64,000 nucleotides of DNA from Salinicola salarius (GTDB taxonomy: Bacteria > Pseudomonadota > Gammaproteobacteria > Pseudomonadales > Halomonadaceae), in the NCBI RefSeq assembly GCF_002179555.1, contig NZ_NHOU01000001.1, positions 248,001 through 312,000 of the forward strand, given 5' to 3'. Below, one piece after another: positions 8,368 through 16,160 of this stretch; position 1 is the first letter of the stretch; the number at the start of each line of letters is the position of its first letter. The notes under the pieces are model-generated. The model had not been told where the DNA came from and made no database searches. It was given only the letters and a program-made list of their open reading frames with translations. A program made the translations under genes and the position numbers.

Positions 8368-9657
8368 ATGCGCCCTAATCTCATGAATTACACCCTCGGC
8401 TTCGGTGGGGCGTTGTTGCTGTCATTGGCACTGGCCGGCTGTGGCGGGGACGATCAGCAAAGTGCTCAACAAGGCGGAGGGCAACAACAAAAGCCACCTA
8501 CCAAGGCCGAAGTGATGGAAGTCGAGGCGCATGATGTCGCGCTCTCCAAAACCTATCCCGGCCAAGTCCGCAGCGATCGCGAAGTGACCGTGATGGGGCG
8601 TGTCGAGGGCATTCTCGAAGCGCGTCATTACCGCGAGGGCAGCATGGTCGAGAAGGGCGACAAGCTCTTCACCATCGAGCAGGCGCCTTATGAAGCGACC
8701 GTCAAGCAGCGCCAGGCGGACGTGCAGAGCGCCAAGGCGGAAGTCTATCGTGCCCAGCGTGATGCCGAACGCTATCAGCGCCTGTACAACCAGAACTCCA
8801 TAAGCCAGCAGCAGCGTGATCAGGCCCAGGCCGATCTGCGCACGGCTCAGGCGGCCCAGGCTCAGGCTCAGGCAGCGCTGGACAGCGCCCAGATCGATCT
8901 CAGCTATACCGAGGTCAATGCGCCGGTCAGCGGCATGATCAGTCACAGCGAGGTCAACGTCGGCAATCTGGTACAACCGCCCCAGGAGCTGGCGACCATC
9001 ACGCCGCTGAATCCGATCGAGGTGCGCTTCTCGCTGCCAGCCGATGACGCCTTCTCGCTGCGCCAGCAGCGTCAGAAGGAAGACGAAGGCGTGGCGGATA
9101 CCGCGATTCTGACCGCGCCCGGTACAGAAAGCGCTTCCCGCGATGCGCTCCAGCTCCGGGGCAAACTGGACTTTCTGGGTTCGCGAGTGGATGAATCCAC
9201 CAGCACGGTACAGGCCGAAGCCGTATTTCAGAATGAGGATCAGCTCTTCCTGCCGGGCCAGTTCGTGCGCGTGACGCTGCCTAACGTGATGCGTTACGAC
9301 GTCTATGCCGTGCCGTCGATCGCCGTGACCGAAGGGCTCAAGGGGCCGCAGGTTTTCGTGCTCGATGACGAAGGCAAGACCGAGACGCGATTCGTGTCGC
9401 TGGGCGAGATCGCCGGTGACTGGCAGATCATCACCGAGGGGCTGAACCCCGGAGACCGAGTCGTCGTGTCGGGAATCGGCAGTATTTCCCCCGGCGATCA
9501 GATCGATGCGCAGCCGTTCACTGGCAAGGTGCCCAAGCCGCAGAACAACGCTGGTGAAAACCCCTCCCAGGAGCCCGACGCACAAGGTGGCGAAGGCGTC
9601 GCGGGCGCCCAGCGTGATGCGCAAAAGGCGAACGGCGGACAGAACGGAGCCAACTGA
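8368..9657 (+). CDS. acrA: RND efflux periplasmic adaptor lipoprotein (AcrA/MexA-like)
   Basis: A 429-residue membrane-fusion protein bridging the inner-membrane pump and an outer-membrane channel. The N-terminus is a lipoprotein signal with lipobox LALAGC (lipidated Cys at residue 25). The first lipoyl half, the alpha-hairpin (about 100-165, rich in Gln/Ala: QQQRDQAQADLRTAQAA), the second lipoyl half (YTEVNAPVSGMIS) and the beta-barrel (LPGQFVRVTLPNV) follow in order. The C-terminal 40 residues are a low-complexity Gln/Asn/Gly tail. The stop codon overlaps the start of the pump gene as TGATG. An outer-membrane factor gene is absent from the operon. Confidence 0.95.
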   Translation: MRPNLMNYTLGFGGALLLSLALAGCGGDDQQSAQQGGGQQQKPPTKAEVMEVEAHDVALSKTYPGQVRSDREVTVMGRVEGILEARHYREGSMVEKGDKLFTIEQAPYEATVKQRQADVQSAKAEVYRAQRDAERYQRLYNQNSISQQQRDQAQADLRTAQAAQAQAQAALDSAQIDLSYTEVNAPVSGMISHSEVNVGNLVQPPQELATITPLNPIEVRFSLPADDAFSLRQQRQKEDEGVADTAILTAPGTESASRDALQLRGKLDFLGSRVDESTSTVQAEAVFQNEDQLFLPGQFVRVTLPNVMRYDVYAVPSIAVTEGLKGPQVFVLDDEGKTETRFVSLGEIAGDWQIITEGLNPGDRVVVSGIGSISPGDQIDAQPFTGKVPKPQNNAGENPSQEPDAQGGEGVAGAQRDAQKANGGQNGAN

Positions 9658-12600
9658 TGAATTTTTCCAGCGTTTTCATCAGGCGGCCTATATTCGCGAC
9701 CGTCGTCTCGGTCATCATTACACTGATCGGCTTGATGGCGATGCGTACGCTGCCCATCGAGCAGTATCCTTCGGTCGTGCCGCCGACGATCAGCGTTTCC
9801 GCGACCTATCCGGGAGCCAGTGCGCAGACGGTTTCCGATACGGTCGCCGCCGTGCTGGCGCAGGAGATCAACGGCACCAAGGACATGATCTATCTGACCT
9901 CGAGCAGTTCCGATAGCGGTCAGATGTCGATGAGCGTCTATTTCAACATCGGCACCGATCCTCAGACGGCACAGATCAACGTCAACAACCGCGTGCAACA
10001 GGCGCTGTCCCAGTTGCCGAGCGAAGTGCAGTCCCAGGGGGTCACGGTCGAGCAACGCTCGTCGAGCGTGCTGCTGTTCGTCGCGGTGACTGCGGAAGGG
10101 GGCAGCGATGCCTACGATTCGCTCTACCTGACCAACTACGCCAACATCAACATCACCGATACGCTCAAGCAATTGCCGGGTGTCGGGCAGGCGGAAGTGC
10201 TGGGCAGCCAGGAATTCGCCATGCGCGTCTGGCTCAACCCGGACAAGCTGGCGCAGTACGACCTGACACCGGCAGAGGTATCGTCGGCGATTCAGGCCCA
10301 GAACTCGGTAGTTGCCGCAGGCAAGCTGGGTGCCGAACCACAGAGCAACCCCACGCCCTACACCTACACCATCACGACCGAGGGTCGTTACGAGAACGTC
10401 GATCAGTTCCGGGATATCGTGCTGCGCACCAACCCGGACGGCTCCTCGTTGCGCTTGAGCGATGTCGCGCGGATCGAACTGGGCAAGAACAGCTACGGCA
10501 TTCAGGGGTACGTCAACAACAGCCCGATCGCGCCGATCGCCATCTATCTGCAGCCAGGCGCCAACGCGCTCGACGTGGCGGCCGAGGTGAAGGCGTCGAT
10601 GGCGGATCTCAAGACCCGCTTCCCGCCGGGCCTGAGTTACGAGATTCCCTATGACACCACGCTGTTCATCGATGCTTCCATCGAATCGGTGGAACAAACC
10701 TTCATCGAGGCGCTGCTGCTCGTCGCGGTGATCGTGTTCGTGTTCCTGCAGAGCTGGCGCTCGACGCTGGTGGCGATGTCGGTAGTGCCGATCTCGGTAG
10801 TAGGTACCTTTGCCGGCATGTACCTGCTCGATTTCTCGATCAACCTGCTTTCGCTTTTCGGCATGATCCTGGCGATCGGTATCGTCGTGGACGACGCGAT
10901 CGTGGTCATAGAGAACGTCGAGCGCATCATGGAGGAAGACGAGGAGGCGACGCCATTCAGCGCCAGTCTCGAGGCGATGAAGGAAGTGTCTGGCGCGGTC
11001 ATCGCCACCGCCTTCATCATGTCGGCGGTGTTTGTGCCGGTCGGCTTCATGAGCGGCCTGACGGGGCAGATGTACCAGCAGTTCGCGATCACCATCGCGA
11101 TCTCGGTGGCCATCTCGGCGATCGTGGCGCTGTCGTTCACGCCGGCGATCAGTGCGATCTTCCTGAAGCATCAGGATCGCATGAAGCAGTCCGGATTCGT
11201 GCGTGTCATTCGCAAGCCGTTCGACTGGTTCAACAAGCTCTTCGACAAGATTACCGACCTGTTCATGGCGATCACCAACTTCATCATTCATCAGCTGTGG
11301 CTGGTGCTGGTCGGGTTGGTTGCCGCCGGGGTCTTCTCCTGGATGATCTTCGCCCAGTTGCCGGCGGCGCTCCTGCCTTCCGAAGACCAGGGGGTGGCTC
11401 TGGCCTCCGTCAGCCTGCCGGCAGGATCCTCGGTGGCACGGACCGACGCCTATGTGCAGGAGTTGAGTCAGCGGCTTCGAGATGCCGTCCCGGGGATCAA
11501 TTACGTGGTCGGGATACCCGGTTTCGACATCCTGTCTAGCTCGCCCAATACCTCCAAGGGCACGGTCTTCGTCACCATGAAACCATGGGAAGATCGCGAT
11601 ATCACGGTGGATCAGCTGACGCAGAAGATCATGCAGATCGGTGGTCAGATCCAGGGCGGGCAGACGGTTGCCTTCAACCTGCCGCCGATACAGGGCCTGT
11701 CTCCCACCGGTGGCTTCACCGGTTACCTGCAGGCTTTCGGCGGCGACACGTCGCAGCAGCTCGCGGATGCCGCCGGCAAGGTGATGCAGGCCGCGGCGGA
11801 GCGGCCGGAGCTCTCCGGGGTGTTCTCGTCGCTCGATGTCAATGTGCCGGTCTACCGGGCCAAAGTGGATATCGAGAAGGCGCGTAGTCTCGGCGTGGAT
11901 ATCAGCGACCTGAATACGACCATGGCGAGCACGTTCGGTAGTTCTTTCGTCAACTACTTCACTCGCTCGAGCCGCAACTTCCAGGTCTATCTCCAGTCCG
12001 AAGACGATTTTCGTCGTAATCCCGAAGATCTGAGCAAGGTCTATGTACGCGGCGGTGACGGGCAGCGCGTTCCGCTCTCCGAGCTGGTCACGTTGACGCG
12101 AGGCAAGGCGCCGACGGTGCTGCAACGCTACAACACCTATCCGGCGGCGCAGTTCTCAGGTGGTCCGGCGCCCGGCTACAGTTCGGGTCAGGCCGTGGCG
12201 GCGATGCAGGAAGTGGTTGCCGATACCCTGGGTGTCAACTACTCGATGGGCTGGAGCGGTGAAGCCTACCAGCAGGTCAATGTGGGCACGGCGGCGACGC
12301 TGGCACTGTCGTTCGGCGTCATCATGATGTTCCTGATTCTGGCTGCGCAGTACGAAAGCTGGACCTTGCCGCTGGCGGTGGTTTCCGCCGTGCCGTTCGC
12401 CTTCGTCGGCGCTATCCTGGCGGTCTACCTGGCTGGCTTGAGCACCAGTGTCTACTTGCAGGTGGGCTTGCTGGTGGTGGTCGGCCTGGCGGCGAAGAAC
12501 GCCATCCTGATCGTCGAGTTCGCCGAACAGCAGCGCAAGCATGCGGGACTGTCGGTGGTCGATGCGGCCAAGGTGGCGGCACGCCAGCGCTTCCGTCCCA

Positions 12601-12851
12601 TCGTGATGACGTCTCTGGCATTCATCGGCGGTACGCTGCCCCTGGCATTGGCTTCCGGTGCCAGTGCGGCAAGCCGTAATCAGATCGGCACGCCGGTGGT
12701 CGGCGGGATGATCTCCATCACGCTGTTGGCGACGGTTTTCGTGCCGGCAACCTATGTGTTGATCATGAAGGTCACGCACGGGCTGCAGGCGAAATTTGGC
12801 AAAGGTGAACAGCGTCACGACCGTCAGCCGGAGGCGCGCGAAAGCCAGTAA
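9657..12851 (+). CDS. acrB: RND multidrug efflux transporter permease (AcrB/MexB-like)
   Basis: A 1064-residue HAE-1 family proton-driven drug exporter, full length for the family. Features seen: N-terminal MNFSSVFIRRPIFATVVSVI, a large periplasmic loop, the TM4 proton-relay motif GIVVDDAIVVIENVER with twin Asp, TM10 region GLAAKNAILIVEFAEQ with the Lys, and the C-terminal FIGGTLPLALASGA block. It probably exports hydrophobic drugs, dyes or bile-like compounds. It overlaps the adaptor gene by one base and ends just before a strong terminator. A TolC-like partner must be encoded elsewhere. Confidence 0.96.
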   Translation: MNFSSVFIRRPIFATVVSVIITLIGLMAMRTLPIEQYPSVVPPTISVSATYPGASAQTVSDTVAAVLAQEINGTKDMIYLTSSSSDSGQMSMSVYFNIGTDPQTAQINVNNRVQQALSQLPSEVQSQGVTVEQRSSSVLLFVAVTAEGGSDAYDSLYLTNYANINITDTLKQLPGVGQAEVLGSQEFAMRVWLNPDKLAQYDLTPAEVSSAIQAQNSVVAAGKLGAEPQSNPTPYTYTITTEGRYENVDQFRDIVLRTNPDGSSLRLSDVARIELGKNSYGIQGYVNNSPIAPIAIYLQPGANALDVAAEVKASMADLKTRFPPGLSYEIPYDTTLFIDASIESVEQTFIEALLLVAVIVFVFLQSWRSTLVAMSVVPISVVGTFAGMYLLDFSINLLSLFGMILAIGIVVDDAIVVIENVERIMEEDEEATPFSASLEAMKEVSGAVIATAFIMSAVFVPVGFMSGLTGQMYQQFAITIAISVAISAIVALSFTPAISAIFLKHQDRMKQSGFVRVIRKPFDWFNKLFDKITDLFMAITNFIIHQLWLVLVGLVAAGVFSWMIFAQLPAALLPSEDQGVALASVSLPAGSSVARTDAYVQELSQRLRDAVPGINYVVGIPGFDILSSSPNTSKGTVFVTMKPWEDRDITVDQLTQKIMQIGGQIQGGQTVAFNLPPIQGLSPTGGFTGYLQAFGGDTSQQLADAAGKVMQAAAERPELSGVFSSLDVNVPVYRAKVDIEKARSLGVDISDLNTTMASTFGSSFVNYFTRSSRNFQVYLQSEDDFRRNPEDLSKVYVRGGDGQRVPLSELVTLTRGKAPTVLQRYNTYPAAQFSGGPAPGYSSGQAVAAMQEVVADTLGVNYSMGWSGEAYQQVNVGTAATLALSFGVIMMFLILAAQYESWTLPLAVVSAVPFAFVGAILAVYLAGLSTSVYLQVGLLVVVGLAAKNAILIVEFAEQQRKHAGLSVVDAAKVAARQRFRPIVMTSLAFIGGTLPLALASGASAASRNQIGTPVVGGMISITLLATVFVPATYVLIMKVTHGLQAKFGKGEQRHDRQPEARESQ

Positions 12852-12888
12852 TCGACTGCGTCAAAATGACCAGTAATTCGGTCTTTCG

Positions 12889-12919
12889 AAGGCAACCCCC
12901 CTTGGGGGTTGCCTTTTTT
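12889..12919 (+). terminator. Rho-independent terminator of the acrAB operon
   Basis: A perfect 12 bp stem (AAGGCAACCCCC with its complement), a 3-base loop and a T-run, 38 bases after the pump stop codon. Confidence 0.95.
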
Positions 12920-13201
12920 GTTGGCTGGCGTTCATCGGCTGCGGTGACGTCTCAAAACAGGCTTTGACGCTTTCCGGCCGGTGGCATATATCTGTAATCG
13001 GGGCTGGAGGTCGGTGCCGGGGCGAGGTCGGTTGCGCCGAAAGATCGCCATCCCGTCGTGCCCGCGAATCATCGCTCAGCACATTGGCAGGTAACCGCGA
13101 TCGCCGTTGATCTCCTTGATTAACGTCGGTTATGGCTGTGCCTGACGCCTGAGCGCAGGATGATGAGTCGAAGCTGGTTAATATTGACTGGTGAACCGAA
13201 T
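12920..13201 (+). promoter_or_regulatory. Upstream region of the glgA-led trehalose/glucan operon
   Basis: This gap of about 280 bases between the acrAB terminator and the glgA leader contains no convincing gene; a frame on the opposite strand (12861-13220) has no family features. It must hold the operon promoter. A TAATAT hexamer at 13179-13184 could be a -10 element, but no good -35 partner was seen. A CAGGATG at 13156-13162 resembles a CsrA/RsmA-binding core and lies about 45 bases before the hairpin on the ribosome site. Confidence 0.4.
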
Positions 13202-13220
13202 GTTCAGGGAGGCTGAACAT
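13200..13220 (+). promoter_or_regulatory. glgA ribosome-site hairpin, candidate CsrA/RsmA target
   Basis: A perfect 8 bp inverted repeat, ATGTTCAG then CTGAACAT, encloses the 5-base loop GGAGG. The loop is the Shine-Dalgarno sequence of glgA, and the first two bases of the glgA ATG (13219) lie in the stem. A GGA displayed in a hairpin loop over the ribosome site is the textbook arrangement of CsrA/RsmA targets, and Csr proteins are known regulators of glycogen genes. The structure is seen; regulation is inferred. Confidence 0.6.
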
Positions 13221-14826
13221 GACGCAGGCCGCAGTTCATGGAAGGGAAAGTCAGACGGCTGCGAGAGCTGAGGGGAAATCCCGCTGGTCCGCGTCGATAA
13301 CCGGTCAGGCCTCGTCGAGGTCGCCTGCAGGCGTGTTGTCGCGACCGATGCCCGCATCGCCGAGCCGGCGTCGGCGTGTGCTGTTCGTGACGACCGAGAT
13401 TGCCGATTTCATCAAGGCTGGCGGATTGGGTGATGTCTCCGCCGCCTTGCCTCGTGCACTGAAACCCAATTACGACGTACGCATCCTGATGCCAGGCTAC
13501 CGGCAAGTGCTGACTGCCGGCCGGCCGATCGTGCATGTGGCCAGTCTGCCCGCCAGTCATGACTTGCCTGCCTGCGAGATTGGGCGTCTTCTCTGCGAGG
13601 ATGGCCTGATCGTCTACGTCGTGCTCTGTCCGGAGCTCTACGACCGGGATGGTAACGCCTACGGTGACGAACTGGGGGTGGGCTGGCCCGACAACGATAT
13701 CCGCTTTGCGCGTCTGGCGATGGCGGCCGCCGAGATCGTCAATGACGCGACCCTGCTCGACTGGCAGGTGGAACTGCTCCATCTCAACGACTGGGCGACC
13801 GGACTGGCGGCCGGTTATGTCCGCTGGCTCGGAAAGCGTTACGTTCCTTCGGTCTATACCATCCATAACCTCGCCTATCAGGGCATCTTCCCCGCCGAGC
13901 GTCTCCCGGCACTCGGGATCCCGGCATCCGCGTTTCATATCGATGGGGTGGAGTTTCACGGCCAGCTCTCCTTCATGAAGGCGGGGCTTTCCTACGCTTC
14001 CCATGTCACGACGGTCAGCAGCAATTACGCCGACGAAATCACCACGGCTCCCCTGGGTTGCGGGCTGGAGGGCTTGCTCAAGAAGCGTGCGCTGGAAGGG
14101 CGGCTCAGCGGTCTGCTCAACGGCATCGATGATCATTGGGACCCGCGCACGGACCCTCATTTGGCGCCCAACTTCGGTATTAACGACTGGCATGGCAAAC
14201 GTGCCAATACGCAGCGCGTGCGCCGGATGTTCGGCCTGGATCCGAGCAGTGGCCCGCTGTTTGCGGTGGTTTCCCGCCTGGTGGCGCAGAAAGGGCTCGA
14301 TCTGACCATTCAGGTCGCCGACGCCATCGTGCGAGCCGGCGGACAGCTGGTGGTGATCGGTCGCGGCGAATACGCCATCGAGCAGGCGCTGGTCGAAATG
14401 GCCGCGCTCTACCCTGGGCAGGTCGGCGTCAATATCGGCTTCGACGAGGGCGAGGCGCGACAGATCTACGCGGGCAGCGACTTCCTGTTGATGCCGTCTC
14501 GTTTCGAGCCCTGTGGCCTGAGCCAACTTTACGCCCAACGCTTCGGCTCATTGCCGATCGCGCATCGGACCGGCGGCCTGGCGGATACGATCCAGGATGG
14601 CATCAACGGGCTGTTGTTCGACGACATGAGCCTGGAAACCTATCGCGCCACCGTGCTGCGTGCGTTCGACCTGTTCCGCGCCACCGATCTGTTCTACGCC
14701 ATGCGGCGGGCGGCAATGGCGGGGCGGTTGCATTGGCGCCAGGCCGTGATTCCCTATCGGCGACTCTATGCCGACCTGTTGACGGAGGCGATAGTGCGAA
14801 CCGAAGACGTCGTGACAAGACCATGA
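13219..14826 (+). CDS. glgA: Glycogen/starch synthase
   Basis: A GT5 glucosyltransferase of 535 residues that extends alpha-1,4-glucan from ADP-glucose. Motifs: VTTEIADFIKAGGLGDV near residue 60 (the KxGGL donor loop), the DWQVELLHLNDW block, YTIHNLAYQG, and C-terminal RFEPCGLSQLYAQRFGSL plus HRTGGLADT. A 43-50 residue polar extension precedes the usual start; the GGAGG site supports 13219, although MPASPSRRRR downstream is an alternative. It is the first gene of a run linked by ATGA overlaps. With no glgC nearby, its ADP-glucose source is unclear. The Pseudomonas aeruginosa homologue (PA2165) heads a similar operon. Confidence 0.94.
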   Translation: MTQAAVHGRESQTAARAEGKSRWSASITGQASSRSPAGVLSRPMPASPSRRRRVLFVTTEIADFIKAGGLGDVSAALPRALKPNYDVRILMPGYRQVLTAGRPIVHVASLPASHDLPACEIGRLLCEDGLIVYVVLCPELYDRDGNAYGDELGVGWPDNDIRFARLAMAAAEIVNDATLLDWQVELLHLNDWATGLAAGYVRWLGKRYVPSVYTIHNLAYQGIFPAERLPALGIPASAFHIDGVEFHGQLSFMKAGLSYASHVTTVSSNYADEITTAPLGCGLEGLLKKRALEGRLSGLLNGIDDHWDPRTDPHLAPNFGINDWHGKRANTQRVRRMFGLDPSSGPLFAVVSRLVAQKGLDLTIQVADAIVRAGGQLVVIGRGEYAIEQALVEMAALYPGQVGVNIGFDEGEARQIYAGSDFLLMPSRFEPCGLSQLYAQRFGSLPIAHRTGGLADTIQDGINGLLFDDMSLETYRATVLRAFDLFRATDLFYAMRRAAMAGRLHWRQAVIPYRRLYADLLTEAIVRTEDVVTRP

Positions 14827-16160
14827 TGATCGTTGCCGACAATCGCACGCCGCCTTCGTGGCCTCAGGGCCTCGAGCCTCTGAACATGAATCCGACTGAG
14901 GCGGCCTGGACGCTGGCGCTCTCGTCGTCTTTCTCCTCGGATTCGTCTGGTGACAGCGGAAGACAGGCGGCATGGCCCTGGGATGACGGCGACTGGATGC
15001 GGGCCAGGGTCGGGCGCCATGGTGGCGATATGCCGCTGGCGCTCTATCGCCTCGATGCCGCGGATTGGTACGTCTCCCGATTCCCGCCGCCCCTGAACTG
15101 GAACCATCTGGCACAGGAGCTGGTGCCCTATGTCGCCGATCTGGGATTTACCCATGTCGTGCTCGACGAGGCGCTCATCGGCCAGCCCGATACCGTGGTC
15201 TGCCAGTTCGTCGAGACATGCCATGTCGCCGGCGTAGGTGTCATGGTTCGGTATCCGACGGCCTCGCCATCGTCCGAATCCGGCTTTCTCGCCTGGTGCC
15301 AGCGCTGTCATATCGACGGCTTCGAGGAAGCCGACGACGCCTCACGCGCCAGCGGCTGTCACCTGTTTCAGAGCGAGACCACCGAGCTATTGCTGACGTT
15401 GCATCGACGGCCGCGCTGGCGGGTAGCGAGTGCTCACTATCTGGCGCTCGACCCCGCCGAGCGCTCCCGCTGGCATGCCGATTGGATCGAGGCGTTGACG
15501 CCACACGAAACCGATCGGGGACTGCTGGAGCAGATGCCGGACGAGACGTCGGCGCTCGGTCAGTGGCGACAATCCATTCACGGTGACGACTGGCAGCGTT
15601 TTGCTGCGTATCGAGCGAGCCTGGGGTTAATGTGGGCGCTACCCGGCGACAAGCAGGTGGCGATGGGCGTCGAGCTGGGCCAGGTGCTGGCCGAGCCCCG
15701 GGAATCCGCCATGCACTGGCCGCTGCTGTTCGAAAGCCGACATGCAGGCGTACTCCGCCTGATGGCCGATCTCAACCGGCTTTACGTCAACGAGCCGGCG
15801 ATGCAGATCCGCCACGACGATCAGCTCGGTTTCGAATGGTTGGTCGACGACGATAGCGATAACGGCGTGATTGCTTTCGCCCGCCATACCGAAAGCGGCC
15901 ACGCCAGCATGATCTGCCTCTGCAACTTCCAGGCCTCTGTCCACTATCGCTATCGGCTGGGCGCTCCCAGCGCCGGCTGGTGGCGGGAAATCTTCAACAG
16001 CGACAGCGTCTTCTACGGCGGCAGCAACGTGGGCAATAGCCGCGGTGCGACGACGGAGCCGATTTCCAGCCATGGTCGCCCCCAGTCGCTGGCCATCACG
16101 GTACCGCCGATGGCCGCGCTGTTTCTGCGTCACGAAAACTGGATCGAGGAAACACCATGA
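14823..16160 (+). CDS. GlgB-like GH13 pseudoenzyme (catalytic residues lost)
   Basis: A 445-residue protein that aligns by eye with the branching enzyme encoded at 31342-33579, but is much shorter. Matching blocks are DWMRARVGRHGG (about 57-68), LAQELVPYVADLGFTHV (96-112), the HGDDWQRFAAYRASLGLMW block (253-271) and the whole C-terminal beta domain (297-436, FNSDSVFYGGSNVGN). All three GH13 acids are gone: [10 protein letters not shown] of GlgB reads HIDGFEEADD here, with nucleophile Asp replaced by Ala170; the AEEST acid/base segment reads TLHRR; and [10 protein letters not shown] reads TPHETDRGLL. The gene overlaps both glgA and treZ by ATGA, so it is translated with them. A glucan-binding or regulatory role is inference. 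Confidence 0.82.
   Translation: MMIVADNRTPPSWPQGLEPLNMNPTEAAWTLALSSSFSSDSSGDSGRQAAWPWDDGDWMRARVGRHGGDMPLALYRLDAADWYVSRFPPPLNWNHLAQELVPYVADLGFTHVVLDEALIGQPDTVVCQFVETCHVAGVGVMVRYPTASPSSESGFLAWCQRCHIDGFEEADDASRASGCHLFQSETTELLLTLHRRPRWRVASAHYLALDPAERSRWHADWIEALTPHETDRGLLEQMPDETSALGQWRQSIHGDDWQRFAAYRASLGLMWALPGDKQVAMGVELGQVLAEPRESAMHWPLLFESRHAGVLRLMADLNRLYVNEPAMQIRHDDQLGFEWLVDDDSDNGVIAFARHTESGHASMICLCNFQASVHYRYRLGAPSAGWWREIFNSDSVFYGGSNVGNSRGATTEPISSHGRPQSLAITVPPMAALFLRHENWIEETP

Noticed and set aside
9498-12125. An 875-codon open frame on the minus strand opposite the RND pump genes
   Set aside because: It is antisense to clear acrA/acrB coding sequence; the translation is His/Arg/Asp-rich with no family motif, as expected from a GC-rich shadow frame.
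12861-13220. A 119-codon minus-strand gene between acrB and glgA
   Set aside because: It spans a strong terminator and the glgA leader, has no family features, and would remove the needed promoter space.
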